Position numbers and translations under genes: made by a program. The notes under the pieces are model-generated. The model did no database searches. It had not been told where the DNA came from and saw only the letters and a program-made list of their open reading frames with translations. From assembly GCF_001584145.1 (NCBI RefSeq), contig NZ_CP013232.1, forward strand, positions 3,410,001-3,474,000: 64,000 nt of DNA, read 5' to 3'. This document shows, piece by piece, positions 1 to 8,527 of this stretch. This DNA comes from Collimonas fungivorans (lineage in GTDB: Bacteria > Pseudomonadota > Gammaproteobacteria > Burkholderiales > Burkholderiaceae_D). Position 1 is the stretch's first letter; every line of letters begins with the position of its first letter.

Positions 1-404
1 AGGCATTCAAGTTGTCGGACTATCATGGAAAAAACATAGTGTTGTATTTTTACCCCAAGGACAACACGCCTGGCTGCACCACGGAAGCCATGCAGTTCCG
101 CGACCTGCACCAGGAATTCCAGCAGAAAAACACCTTGATATTCGGCATCAGCCGCGACAGCATCCGCTCCCACGAAGGTTTCAAGGCTAAACTGGGGCTG
201 CCCTTCGAGCTGATCGCCGATCCCGACGAAACGCTGTGCGCCATGTTCAATGTCATGAAAATGAAAAATATGTACGGCAAGCAAGTACGCGGCATCGAGC
301 GCAGCACGTTTGTGATTGACGGCGCCGGCACATTGGTGAAAGAATGGCGTGGAGTGAAGGTGCCAGTGCACGTTGAAGAAGTATTGGAGTTTGTAAGTCA
401 TTGA
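1..404 (+). CDS. bcp: Peroxiredoxin, Bcp/PrxQ family (5' truncated by window)
   Basis: Thiol peroxidase that reduces H2O2 and organic hydroperoxides in the cytoplasm. The frame is open from base 3 with no plausible initiator before the conserved segment (an in-frame TTG at 12 is internal), so the gene begins before the window. The peroxidatic Cys sits in YFYPKDNTPGCTTE. The second cysteine that many Bcp proteins carry five residues later is Met here (CTTEAM), so this copy has lost the usual resolving Cys. Another Cys occurs in ETLCAMF. It is followed by a strong terminator. Family assignment is secure; the 1-Cys mechanism is inferred. Confidence 0.93.
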   Translation, partial: AFKLSDYHGKNIVLYFYPKDNTPGCTTEAMQFRDLHQEFQQKNTLIFGISRDSIRSHEGFKAKLGLPFELIADPDETLCAMFNVMKMKNMYGKQVRGIERSTFVIDGAGTLVKEWRGVKVPVHVEEVLEFVSH

Positions 405-425
405 ATTCAAAAAAAATCATTCTGG

Positions 426-473
426 AAGCCGTTTGCGGAAAAGGCCTGAGGGCCTTCCCAAACGGCTTTTTTA
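426..473 (+). terminator. Rho-independent terminator after bcp
   Basis: Arms AAGCCGTTTG (426-435) and CAAACGGCTT (459-468), with an inner AAGGCC/GGCCTT pairing, are followed by a T run. Confidence 0.85.
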
Positions 474-623
474 CTTTTTAATTTGTGTTTTGTTCGCCAG
501 GCCGCTTCATTCGTGATGTTTTTTAAATATATTTAAGTCGTACCTGCCGTAGCTTCACCCGTTTGGTCCGGTTCGTGTTATCACCAAAGCGAACACTTTT
601 TTCATCTTTAAAGCGAGGTTCTG

Positions 624-2305
624 ATGCCCTTACCAAAATTACCGACCAAACCCGCTGCTTTACTCTCCGTTCAAGATTATCCGAAAGCGGAAGCCGGCAA
701 AGCCGTCAAACCACGTATTGCCGTCGTTGAACCGATTACCCGTAACAAGGAAGTTGCTCCACAAGCTCGCAACAAACCTGTAGAAAGCCGTAAGACCGAC
801 AAGGCCCCGCGGAAAATTCGCGTGCCGTTGCCGACAAACCTGCAAAACCGGCGGACACCCGGCCGAAATCAAGCACCAGCCGCGCCGCCGACAAATCCGG
901 CACGACCAAGCTGTTCGTGCTGGACACCAATGTGCTGATGCACGACCCGACCTCCCTGTTCCGTTTCGAGGAACACGACATCTACCTGCCGATGGTGACG
1001 CTGGAGGAACTCGACAACCACAAGAAGGGCATGTCGGAAGTCGCACGCAATGCACGCCAGGTATCGCGTTCGCTGGATGCATTGGTGGGCGATATCGTCG
1101 ACGACCAGATCGACCACGGCATTCCATTGTCGAAGCTCGGCAACAAGGACGCCAAGGGCCGCCTGTTCTTCCAGACCAAGCTGCAGAACGCCGACCTGCC
1201 TGAAGGCCTGCCGGTAGGCAAGGCCGACAACCAGATCCTCGGCGTGGTGCGCGGCCTGGAAGCCGAAACCCCGGGCCGCCCGGTAGTGCTGGTGTCGAAA
1301 GACATCAACATGCGCATCAAGGCGCGCGCCATGGGCCTGCCGGCCGAAGACTACTTCAACGACCATGTGCTGGAAGACACCGACCTGCTGTATTCCGGCA
1401 TCCAGCAATTGCCGGACGATTTCTGGATCAAGCACGGCAAGGGCATCGAATCCTGGCAAGAGAACAAGCACGGCACCGGCTATACCTACTATCGCCTGAG
1501 CGGACCGCTGGTGCCGACGCTGCTGGTCAACCAGTTCGTTTTCATCGAACCGAAAAACGGCGAACCGGCGTTCTACGGACAAGTCACGCAGATCAACGGC
1601 AAGACCGCGGTGCTGCAAACCTTGCGCGACTATGGCCACGCCAAGAACAGCGTGTGGGGCATCACTGCGCGCAACCGCGAGCAGAACTTTGCCCTCAACC
1701 TGCTGATGAATCCGGATTGCGACTTCGTCACCCTGCTGGGCCAGGCCGGTACCGGCAAAACCCTGCTGGCGCTGGCGGCCGGCCTGGCGCAAGTGCTGGA
1801 AACCAAGACCTACAACGAAATCATCGTGACCCGCGTCACGGTGCCGGTCGGTGAAGATATCGGTTTCCTGCCGGGTACCGAGGAAGAGAAGATGGGGCCG
1901 TGGATGGGCGCCTTCGACGACAACCTGGAAGTGCTCAACAAGTCCGATTCGGATGCCGGCGAATGGGGTCGCGCCGCCACCCAGGACCTGATTCGTTCAC
2001 GCATCAAGATCAAGTCGCTCAACTTCATGCGGGGCCGTACTTTCGTCAACAAGTTCCTGATCATCGACGAAGCGCAAAACCTGACGCCGAAGCAAATGAA
2101 AACCCTGGTCACCCGCGCCGGTCCGGGCACCAAGATCATCTGCCTCGGCAATATCGCCCAGATCGATACGCCGTACCTGACCGAGGGCTCGAGCGGCCTG
2201 ACGTATGTAGTCGATCGTTTCAAGGGCTGGTCGCACAGCGGCCATGTGACGCTGGCGCGCGGCGAACGCTCGCGCCTGGCAGACCATGCCAGCGATGTGC
2301 TGTAA
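624..2305 (+). CDS. PhoH-family ATPase with N-terminal PIN domain, apparent frameshift in the N-terminal linker
   Basis: Fusion of a PIN-type RNase domain and a PhoH P-loop ATPase/helicase domain (PhoH2/YlaK-like), probably acting on RNA. The conserved part is read from GTG 917: PIN core VLDTNVLMHDP, Walker A GQAGTGKT at about residues 275-282, and the Walker B-like IIDEAQN near residue 384. The natural N-terminus appears to start at ATG 624 (MPLPKLPTKPAALLS) in another frame; that frame stays open to 938. The downstream frame is open back to a stop at 791, so the switch must fall between about 794 and 917. Reading one extra C in the CCCC run at 805-808 joins the two frames smoothly through an Ala/Pro/Lys-rich linker. 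This could be a base-call error, a true frameshift or a -1 recoding site. If translation simply starts at 917, the protein is 462 aa but lacks the usual residues before LDTN. Confidence 0.85.
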
Positions 2306-2352
2306 TAAGATGACCTGAAGGACGGCGCAGCGATGCGCTTGCCGGATGGCAG

Positions 2353-2396
2353 AACGGGTGCAATTCAATTTCGGTTGAATTGCACCCGTTTTATTT
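2353..2396 (+). terminator. Rho-independent terminator after the PhoH gene
   Basis: A long stem built from ACGGGTGCAATTCAA and its complement TTGAATTGCACCCGT is followed by TTTATTT. Confidence 0.85.
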
Positions 2397-2451
2397 AAAA
2401 ATGCGATTTAATGATGTGATATCCCGCCATCTTCCGTGAAGAAAGCCGCCA

Positions 2452-3186
2452 ATGAAACTCGCCATCCTCTCCGACATCCACGCCAACATCTGGGCGCTGG
2501 AAGCCGTCCTGGCGGACATCAGGAAACAGGGAGCCGACCTGGTGGTCAACGCCGGCGACATCCTGTCCGGCCCGCTGGAGCCTTCGGCCACTGCGGACCT
2601 GCTGATGTCGCTGCAGCTGCCCACCATCCGCGGCAACCACGAACGCCACCTGCTGGACTGCGAACGGCGCCCGGGACATCCGACCGACCAGTTTGCATTC
2701 GAGCATACGACACCGGCGCAACGCGACTGGATCAGGGGCTTACCTACGACCCTGGCTGTTTCGGATCAGATTTTCATGTGCCACGGCACGCCGGCCGACG
2801 ACCTGGTGTATTTCCTGGAACAGGTCGGCCAGCAAGGCTGCCGCATGGCAGCGGCGGCCGACATCGAGGCCCGCGCGGCGGGCATCGGCCACAGCCTGAT
2901 CATCTGCGGCCATACGCACAAGCCGCGCGCCTATGCGATCTCCGGCGAACGCCTGGTGGTCAATCCCGGCAGCGTCGGCCTGCAGGCTTATGACGACGAC
3001 CAGCCCTGCTTCCACGCCATCGAAAACGGCAGTCCGCACGCCCGCTACGCCATCTGCGAAAAAACCGCCCATGGCTGGGATGTCAGCCATCTCAACATCA
3101 GCTACGACCATCACAAGGCGGCTGCTACGGCGTTGAAAAACGGCCGGGCCGACTGGGCGACATGGCTGTCGACGGGAAGAATTTAG
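2452..3186 (+). CDS. Metallophosphoesterase, calcineurin-like (YfcE/MJ0936-type)
   Basis: 244-aa cytoplasmic phosphodiesterase or phosphatase of the compact calcineurin-like fold. All metal-binding motifs are present: D8-x-H10 in LSDIHAN, GD at 35-36, GNHE at 61-64, and GHTH at 153-156, followed by NPGSVG. No signal peptide or extra domain is present. The gene stands alone between the PhoH terminator and a convergent ABC operon. The substrate cannot be told from sequence; relatives act on cyclic nucleotides, dinucleotide polyphosphates or general phosphodiesters. Family call is firm, the reaction is not. Confidence 0.85.
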   Translation: MKLAILSDIHANIWALEAVLADIRKQGADLVVNAGDILSGPLEPSATADLLMSLQLPTIRGNHERHLLDCERRPGHPTDQFAFEHTTPAQRDWIRGLPTTLAVSDQIFMCHGTPADDLVYFLEQVGQQGCRMAAAADIEARAAGIGHSLIICGHTHKPRAYAISGERLVVNPGSVGLQAYDDDQPCFHAIENGSPHARYAICEKTAHGWDVSHLNISYDHHKAAATALKNGRADWATWLSTGRI

Positions 3187-3191
3187 GACAT

Positions 3192-3221
3192 AAAAAAACG
3201 GCGCATTAAAACAATGCGCCG
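3192..3221 (-). terminator. Terminator of the ABC transporter operon
   Basis: Stem CGGCGCATT (3199-3207) / AATGCGCCG (3213-3221). On the minus strand it is followed by seven T, directly downstream of the permease gene. Confidence 0.85.
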
Positions 3222-3252
3222 CAACCTTAAGTCACTAAACTTCAGCTAGAAA

Positions 3253-4119
3253 CTAGAATGCCACAGGACGCCATTTAAGCAAACGTTTTTCCAGTGTCGT
3301 CAGCAAATAATCCGCTGCCAGGGCCACCACTGCCAACACGATCATCGCCGCAAACACGCCGCTGGCGTTGAAAGCGCCTTGGGCGGTGGAAATCAGCAAG
3401 CCGATGCCTTGCTTGGAACCGAGGAATTCACCTACCACGGCGCCCACCAGGGCAAAACCGAAACTGACGTGCAGGCTGGCCAGGATCCAGCTCAGCGCCG
3501 AAGGAATCACCACCGACATCGTCACCTGGCGCGGCGAGGCGCCGAGGATCTGGGCGTTGGCAATCATGTAACGGTCAGCTTCGCGCACGCCCTGGAAAGC
3601 ATTGCCGAACACGACAAAGAACACCATCACCACCGCCAGAGCAACCTTGGAAGCCATGCCCAGGCCCAGCGCGATCACGAAAATCGAGCCCAGCACTACC
3701 CGTGGAATCGAATTGGCGACCTGGATGTAAATGCTGAAGACATCCGATAGCAATTTATTACGACCCAGCAGGATGCCGCAGATGACACCGGCGACCGAGC
3801 CGATCAGGAAGCCGAGCACCGTTTCCTCCAAGGTCACCAGCACCTGTGTCCACAACGGTCCTTGCGACGTGCCTTCCACGATCCAGTCATAGATCTGCAC
3901 CACGATCAGCGACGGCTGCGAAAAGAAGAACGGGTCTATCCATTGCAGCCTGGCCGCCAGTTCCCAGCCGCCCAGGGTCAGGATAAGGATGGCGACGCGC
4001 AGGGATATCACCAGCCAGTAGCGTTGCTTGATTTTGCGTTGTGCTTCTTGTTCGACAGTGGCCAGGCTGGCCGCGCTGAGTTTGTCGATTGTTTGTGCTT
4101 GATTCGGTACTTGACTCAT
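3253..4119 (-). CDS. ABC transporter permease, SsuC/TauC/NrtB type
   Basis: 288-aa inner-membrane permease with about six hydrophobic helices and a BPD transport fold. The ATPase-contact EAA loop is seen around NAQILGASPRQV. It is the last gene of a three-gene minus-strand operon (binding protein, ATPase, permease), each gene separated by roughly 80-100 bp. The family imports sulfonates, taurine, nitrate, bicarbonate or pyrimidine precursors; sequence alone does not fix the substrate. The N-terminal 40 residues are hydrophilic and cytoplasmic. A terminator follows. Confidence 0.9.
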   Translation of the reverse strand: MSQVPNQAQTIDKLSAASLATVEQEAQRKIKQRYWLVISLRVAILILTLGGWELAARLQWIDPFFFSQPSLIVVQIYDWIVEGTSQGPLWTQVLVTLEETVLGFLIGSVAGVICGILLGRNKLLSDVFSIYIQVANSIPRVVLGSIFVIALGLGMASKVALAVVMVFFVVFGNAFQGVREADRYMIANAQILGASPRQVTMSVVIPSALSWILASLHVSFGFALVGAVVGEFLGSKQGIGLLISTAQGAFNASGVFAAMIVLAVVALAADYLLTTLEKRLLKWRPVAF

Positions 4120-4197
4120 ATATTGCCTTTTTCCTTTCGCTTATGTGATATCCATATCTTCATAGGCGAGGGTATGTAAATGGATGTCTGCCTGTAA

Positions 4198-5046
4198 TTA
4201 GCTGATGTGCACTTCTTCGCGCAGGTCGGCCCAGATCTTGCGCGAGATGTCGATGAAACGCTGTTCATAACGCACCTCGGACATTACGCGCGGCCGCGGC
4301 AGGTCGATCTCGTACACGCTCTTCAAGGTGGCCGGGCGCGCAGTCAGCACATAGACTTTGTCGGCCAGTGCAATCGCTTCTTCCAGGTCATGGGTGACGA
4401 ATACCACCGAACCGGCTTGCGACGACCACAGCTGCAGCAGCTCATCCTGCATCAGGGTGCGGGTCTGCATGTCGAGCGCGCTGAACGGCTCGTCCATCAG
4501 CAGGATTTCAGGGCTGTTGATGAATGTCTGCGCCAGCGCGACGCGCTTGCGCATGCCGCCGGACAGTTGATGCGGGTAATGGCTGGCGAATTTATCGAGG
4601 CCGACCCGGCGTATCCATTCCTCCGCCAGCGCATACGCAGCGTCTTTCGGCTTGCCGCGGAACAGCGGCCCCGCCGCTACGTTGTCGATCACGCTGCGCC
4701 AAGGGAATACTGCATCGTTCTGGAATACAAAGCCGATGCGCGGATCGATGCCGCTGACCGGCTCGCCCATGATGCGCACCTCGCCCACGGTCGGCTTGAG
4801 CAGGCCGGTGATCATGCTCAGCGTGGTCGATTTGCCGCAGCCGGTCGGTCCCACAACGGCCACGAATTCGCCGCGCGCCACGCTCATGCTGAAATCGCGC
4901 AAGGCCACGGTGGCCTTGCCGTCGGGGGAGATGAAGCGGCAAGAAACATTGCGCAGTTCGATGGCGGGCGTGTCGCGTAACACCTGGGGCGCCGGCGTGG
5001 CTGCCGAGGGCATTACCGAGGGCGAGACATATGCTGCTTGAGTCAT
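4198..5046 (-). CDS. ABC transporter ATP-binding protein, SsuB/TauB/NrtD type
   Basis: 282-aa nucleotide-binding subunit energising the adjacent permease. It carries Walker A GPTGCGKST, the signature LSGGMRKRVALAQ, Walker B LLMDEPFSALD and the switch His in VTHDLEEA. A 30-residue Ala/Pro-rich N-terminal extension precedes the domain. It lies between the binding-protein and permease genes. The importer family is clear; the substrate is not. Confidence 0.93.
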   Translation of the reverse strand: MTQAAYVSPSVMPSAATPAPQVLRDTPAIELRNVSCRFISPDGKATVALRDFSMSVARGEFVAVVGPTGCGKSTTLSMITGLLKPTVGEVRIMGEPVSGIDPRIGFVFQNDAVFPWRSVIDNVAAGPLFRGKPKDAAYALAEEWIRRVGLDKFASHYPHQLSGGMRKRVALAQTFINSPEILLMDEPFSALDMQTRTLMQDELLQLWSSQAGSVVFVTHDLEEAIALADKVYVLTARPATLKSVYEIDLPRPRVMSEVRYEQRFIDISRKIWADLREEVHIS

Positions 5047-5067
5047 TTTGAATTCCTTTGCTGTGCG

Positions 5068-5123
5068 GGTCGGAGCGGTTCGCTGGACGCGAGTCTCCCC
5101 ACTCGGAAGCTGCGCTTCCGACC
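5068..5123 (-). other. Intercistronic hairpin between binding-protein and ATPase genes
   Basis: Outer arms GGTCGGA/TCCGACC (5068-5074, 5117-5123) enclose a tight CGGAAGC/GCTTCCG hairpin (5104-5120). There is no T tract. Its position just after the periplasmic binding-protein gene suggests mRNA stabilisation or partial attenuation, which would keep the binding protein in excess (inference). Confidence 0.5.
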
Positions 5124-5146
5124 TGCATGATGGTTAAGCTTCGGCC

Positions 5147-6163
5147 TTACTTGGCTTGGCTGACAAACTCGTTGGTATAGGTCTTGGCAAGGTCGATGTG
5201 CTTGCCCTTGACGTTAGGATTGAAACCCGACAGCACCTGCAGCACGGTTTCCGGGCCGCCTGGCGGCATTTTCCCATCCGCCGAAAACATCGGCAGTGAA
5301 TTCTGCAAAGCCTGCACGTACATCGGCTTGTTATTGCCGTAGTAATCCTTCGGCATCTTGTCGGCGATTTCGGCAGCGCTATGGGTATTGATGAATTTCA
5401 GCGTCTTGACAAAAGCATGCGCCAGCTTGGCGGCTTCGGCCTTGTGCGCCTTCAGCCACGGGCCTTGGACATACAGGCTTGACGCCGGGTACAGACCGCC
5501 CAGCGCCTTGACCGTGCCTTCGACAGTACGCATGTCGACCAGCACTGAAGCTTCGCCGGTTTTCAGCAGCTGCGACACGGTCGGTTCGGTGGTCATGCCG
5601 GCGTCGATGCGGCCTTGCTTGATGGCGACGATGAATGTATTGTCGGCGCCCACCGGCAGCACCGAGTACTGGCTGGAAGTGATGCCGGCCTTGGCCGCCA
5701 GGTATTGCGTCAGGAAATTGGTCGATGAGCCGAGGCCGGTCACGCCCAGCGTCTTGCCTTTGACGTCAGCCATGCTCTTGATGGTGGCGGCAGCTTTGGT
5801 CGACACCATTTCGACTTCGCCCGGGACCTGGCCGAAAACCGTGATCGCCGTGACTTCCTTGCCCTTGCTTTGCAAATCGATGGAGTGGTCGTAGAAGCCG
5901 ACTACCGCCTGCACCGCGCCAGCCAGCAGTTCATTTTCCGCATCCACGCCAGCCGGCTGCGACTGCAGTTCGACATCCAGGCCCTCTTCCTTGAAATAAC
6001 CCAGCTGCTCGGTCAGCTTGGCCGGCAGGTAGATCATCTTGGTGATGCCGCCGACCATGATGGTGATTTTTCCCGAATCGGCTGCCATGGCCTGGCTCGC
6101 GCCAAGCACGCCGCTGCCAAGCAGCACGGCGGAAAGCAGGGAACCGCGGATGAGGGTATGCAT
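5147..6163 (-). CDS. ABC transporter periplasmic substrate-binding protein, NMT1/SsuA-like
   Basis: 338-aa secreted solute receptor and first gene of the operon. I place the start at ATG 6163, because GGAG stands just upstream and a classic Sec signal peptide follows (MHTLIRGSLLSAVLLGSG ... ASQAMAAD, cleaved near residue 29); the open frame extends 18 codons further without support. Motifs such as KMIYLPAKLTEQLGYFKEEG are typical of the NMT1/aliphatic-sulfonate receptor superfamily. The divergent two-component genes start about 170 bp away and may respond to the same ligand. Ligand unknown. Confidence 0.88.
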   Translation of the reverse strand: MHTLIRGSLLSAVLLGSGVLGASQAMAADSGKITIMVGGITKMIYLPAKLTEQLGYFKEEGLDVELQSQPAGVDAENELLAGAVQAVVGFYDHSIDLQSKGKEVTAITVFGQVPGEVEMVSTKAAATIKSMADVKGKTLGVTGLGSSTNFLTQYLAAKAGITSSQYSVLPVGADNTFIVAIKQGRIDAGMTTEPTVSQLLKTGEASVLVDMRTVEGTVKALGGLYPASSLYVQGPWLKAHKAEAAKLAHAFVKTLKFINTHSAAEIADKMPKDYYGNNKPMYVQALQNSLPMFSADGKMPPGGPETVLQVLSGFNPNVKGKHIDLAKTYTNEFVSQAK

Positions 6164-6332
6164 TGAGTTGTCTCCGTTTGTTTTTTTGGGATAATGACCG
6201 GATCCGCAGGACAGCATGCCATTGTTCCAGTCTTGGGCGTATTCTAGGATGCGCTAACTTTCATCCAGCTTTCCAAATCCGCCTTATTTAACTTGCAGTG
6301 CAACATGAAGTGTCATATAAGCAGCCACATCC

Positions 6333-7007
6333 ATGAAACTACTCCTGATCGAAGACAATCCGCCGCTGGCGCTATGGCTCAGCAAGATTCTGAAGGAAGA
6401 CAAATTCACCATCGATCTCGCCAGCGACGGCGAAGCCGCCGACCGCCTGCTGCAAAGCGAAAGCTACGATGTGGTCCTGCTGGATCTGCAGCTGCCGAAG
6501 ATGAACGGCAAGGCGGTTTTGCGCCGGCTGCGCGAGCGGCACAACAACGTGCCAGTCATGATCCTCACCGCCAGCGGCTCGGTTGACGAAAAAGTCGACT
6601 GCCTCGGCGCCGGCGCCGACGACTACCTGGTCAAGCCGTTCGAAGTGCGTGAACTGGTCGCGCGGATCAAGGCCCTGATCCGCCGCCAGACGCCGGACAA
6701 GGCGGCGGAAATGCATTGCGCCGACCTGCGCTACGACAGCAACACCCGGCAGTTCTCTATCGCCGGCCAGCTGCTGGCGCTGCCCGGGCGCGAACACGAT
6801 GTGCTCGAAATCCTGATGCTGAAACAAGGCAAGACCGTCTCCAAGACCGCCTTGATGGACGGCGTGTTCGGCCTCGACGACGAACCCAGCGCCGACGCCA
6901 TTGAAATCTACATCCACCGGCTGCGCAAGAAACTGGAGCACTGCCAGGCCGCCATCATGACCTTGCGCGGACTCGGTTACCTGCTCAAGCAGAAAGACGC
7001 TAATTGA
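6333..7007 (+). CDS. OmpR-family response regulator (TctD/QseB-like)
   Basis: 224-aa transcription factor with an N-terminal receiver domain (acidic pocket E7-D8, phospho-acceptor D51, conserved K101 in LVKPF) and a C-terminal winged-helix DNA-binding domain (ending LRGLGYLLK). Its stop codon overlaps the TTG start of the partner kinase, so the two are translationally coupled. It is divergent from the ABC importer at 3.2-6.2 kb, which is a plausible target. The ligand and true regulon are unknown. Confidence 0.92.
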   Translation: MKLLLIEDNPPLALWLSKILKEDKFTIDLASDGEAADRLLQSESYDVVLLDLQLPKMNGKAVLRRLRERHNNVPVMILTASGSVDEKVDCLGAGADDYLVKPFEVRELVARIKALIRRQTPDKAAEMHCADLRYDSNTRQFSIAGQLLALPGREHDVLEILMLKQGKTVSKTALMDGVFGLDDEPSADAIEIYIHRLRKKLEHCQAAIMTLRGLGYLLKQKDAN

Positions 7008-8413
7008 TCATCAGCCTACGCCTGCGCTTGCTGCTGTGGCTACTGATTCCGCTGGCGGTGTTTGTCGCCATCAGCGCTACGCTGTCGTACCGCAGCGCGC
7101 GCCAGACGGCGGACCTGATCCAGGACCATGCGCTGCTGGCGTCGGCGCAAGTGATCGCCGGCGAGATCCATTGGCTGGACGGCGTGCCGCATGCCAGCAT
7201 TCCGCCGGCAGCGCTGGAACTGCTGGTCTCGCCCATGCAGGACCAGGTGTACTACCAGGTGATTACCGACAACGACAGCCTGCTGGCCGGCCGTCCTGAT
7301 TTCCCGCAAGCGCTGCGTTTTCCCTTGAGCACACCAGCGTTCAGCACCATCGATTACCACGGCCAGATACTGCGCGTGGTGAGCCAGGTGCGCACCTTGT
7401 ACAACGCCGGCCAGCTGCGCAAGATCGCCGTGCTGGTGGGCCAGACCACCGGCGCCCGCGACCAGATGCTGGCCGACCTGTGGCGCCCTGCCCTGCACCG
7501 CCAGATCGCCATGCTGCTGCTGGCTGCCGCTTTGGTAGTGATCGGCTTGAGCATGGAACTGCGGCCGCTGATGCATTTGAAAAACCAGCTGGCTGCGCGC
7601 GATGCAACCTCGCTGTCGCCGATCAAGGCCGGCCAGCTGCAGCTGGAGCTGCGGCCCATCGTCGAAGCCATCAACCAGACCATCCAACGCCTGAACACGC
7701 AGGTGTCGGCGCAAAAGCGCTTTATCGCCGACGCCGCCCACCAGTTGCGTACGCCGCTCACCCTGCTCGATTCGCAAATCCAGTTTGCGCGCCGCCTGGG
7801 CGATGAAAACAGGCGCACCGAAGTGCTGCAGGTGCTGCAGGCGATGCACGAAAGCAGCAATAACATGAACGAGCTGACCAACAAGCTCTTGCTGCTGTCG
7901 CAGGCGGAAGCCTCCAACACCACCGCCTTCCTGCGGCAGCCGGTAGACCTGCTGGCGGTGTCGGCCGCGGTGCTGGAAGAAATCGTCGACCTGGCGCAGC
8001 GCAAGAACATCGACCTCGGGCTCGAGACAACCTTGCAGCATGCATGGGTGATGGGAAACGAAGCCTTGTTCAGCGCCATGATGATGAACCTGGTCGACAA
8101 CGCCATCCGCTATACCCCCGTGGACGGCACAGTGACCGTGGCCATCGGCGCCGGCCATGGGCAAGTCGAGATCAGTGTCAGCGACAACGGTCCGGGCATT
8201 CCGGCCGAAGTGCGCGACCGCGTGTTCGAACGTTTTTTCCGCAACGCCGCTCCGGGACAGGATGGCACTGGCCTCGGCCTGGCGATCGTCAAGGAAATCG
8301 TGATGGCAGCGCAAGGCAGCGTGACGCTCGGCGCCGGCGAACAGCAGCGCGGCCTTGCAGTGTTGCTGCAGTTGCCCTCCTGTGCCGCGCCGGGACCTGA
8401 GCAACAATTCTAA
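7004..8413 (+). CDS. Sensor histidine kinase (TctE/QseC-like)
   Basis: 469-aa inner-membrane kinase: TM1 at residues 7-27, periplasmic sensor of about 135 residues, TM2 at 167-186, HAMP-like linker, H-box with H246 in DAAHQLRTP, N-box MNLVDNAIRYTP, and G-boxes DNGPGIP and GTGLGLAIV. The start is TTG 7004, overlapping the stop of the upstream regulator by three bases. It phosphorylates the 6333-7007 regulator. The extracytoplasmic domain resembles tricarboxylate-type sensors only in layout; the signal is unknown. Confidence 0.9.
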   Translation: MIISLRLRLLLWLLIPLAVFVAISATLSYRSARQTADLIQDHALLASAQVIAGEIHWLDGVPHASIPPAALELLVSPMQDQVYYQVITDNDSLLAGRPDFPQALRFPLSTPAFSTIDYHGQILRVVSQVRTLYNAGQLRKIAVLVGQTTGARDQMLADLWRPALHRQIAMLLLAAALVVIGLSMELRPLMHLKNQLAARDATSLSPIKAGQLQLELRPIVEAINQTIQRLNTQVSAQKRFIADAAHQLRTPLTLLDSQIQFARRLGDENRRTEVLQVLQAMHESSNNMNELTNKLLLLSQAEASNTTAFLRQPVDLLAVSAAVLEEIVDLAQRKNIDLGLETTLQHAWVMGNEALFSAMMMNLVDNAIRYTPVDGTVTVAIGAGHGQVEISVSDNGPGIPAEVRDRVFERFFRNAAPGQDGTGLGLAIVKEIVMAAQGSVTLGAGEQQRGLAVLLQLPSCAAPGPEQQF

Positions 8414-8444
8414 AGTGCCGCCAGCAAGAAACTTTATTTTGCAG

Positions 8445-8463
8445 TATATTCTTGCCTAGGCAA
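8445..8463 (+). promoter_or_regulatory. Candidate marR promoter -10 with palindromic operator
   Basis: TATATT (8445-8450) is followed directly by the perfect 12-bp palindrome TTGCCTAGGCAA (8452-8463). A palindrome over the transcription start of a marR-efflux operon fits autorepression by the MarR protein (inference). No clear -35 is visible. Confidence 0.6.
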
Positions 8464-8468
8464 TGAAT

Positions 8469-8512
8469 ATTCAAGTAGCAATTAAGCAGCAATCAAGCAG
8501 CAATTAAGCAGA
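8469..8512. repeat. Four 11-bp imperfect tandem repeats upstream of marR
   Basis: Consecutive units ATTCAAGTAGC, AATTAAGCAGC, AATCAAGCAGC and AATTAAGCAGA form four contiguous copies ending 15 bp before the marR start, in its 5' leader. Confidence 0.8.
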
Positions 8513-8527
8513 CAAGTTGAGAAAACC

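Noticed and set aside
624-938. Separate 104-aa gene upstream of PhoH
   Set aside because: Its sequence continues naturally into the PhoH linker after a one-base shift, so it is treated as the PhoH N-terminus.
8469-8512. Mini CRISPR array
   Set aside because: Units are only 11 bp and contiguous with no spacers.
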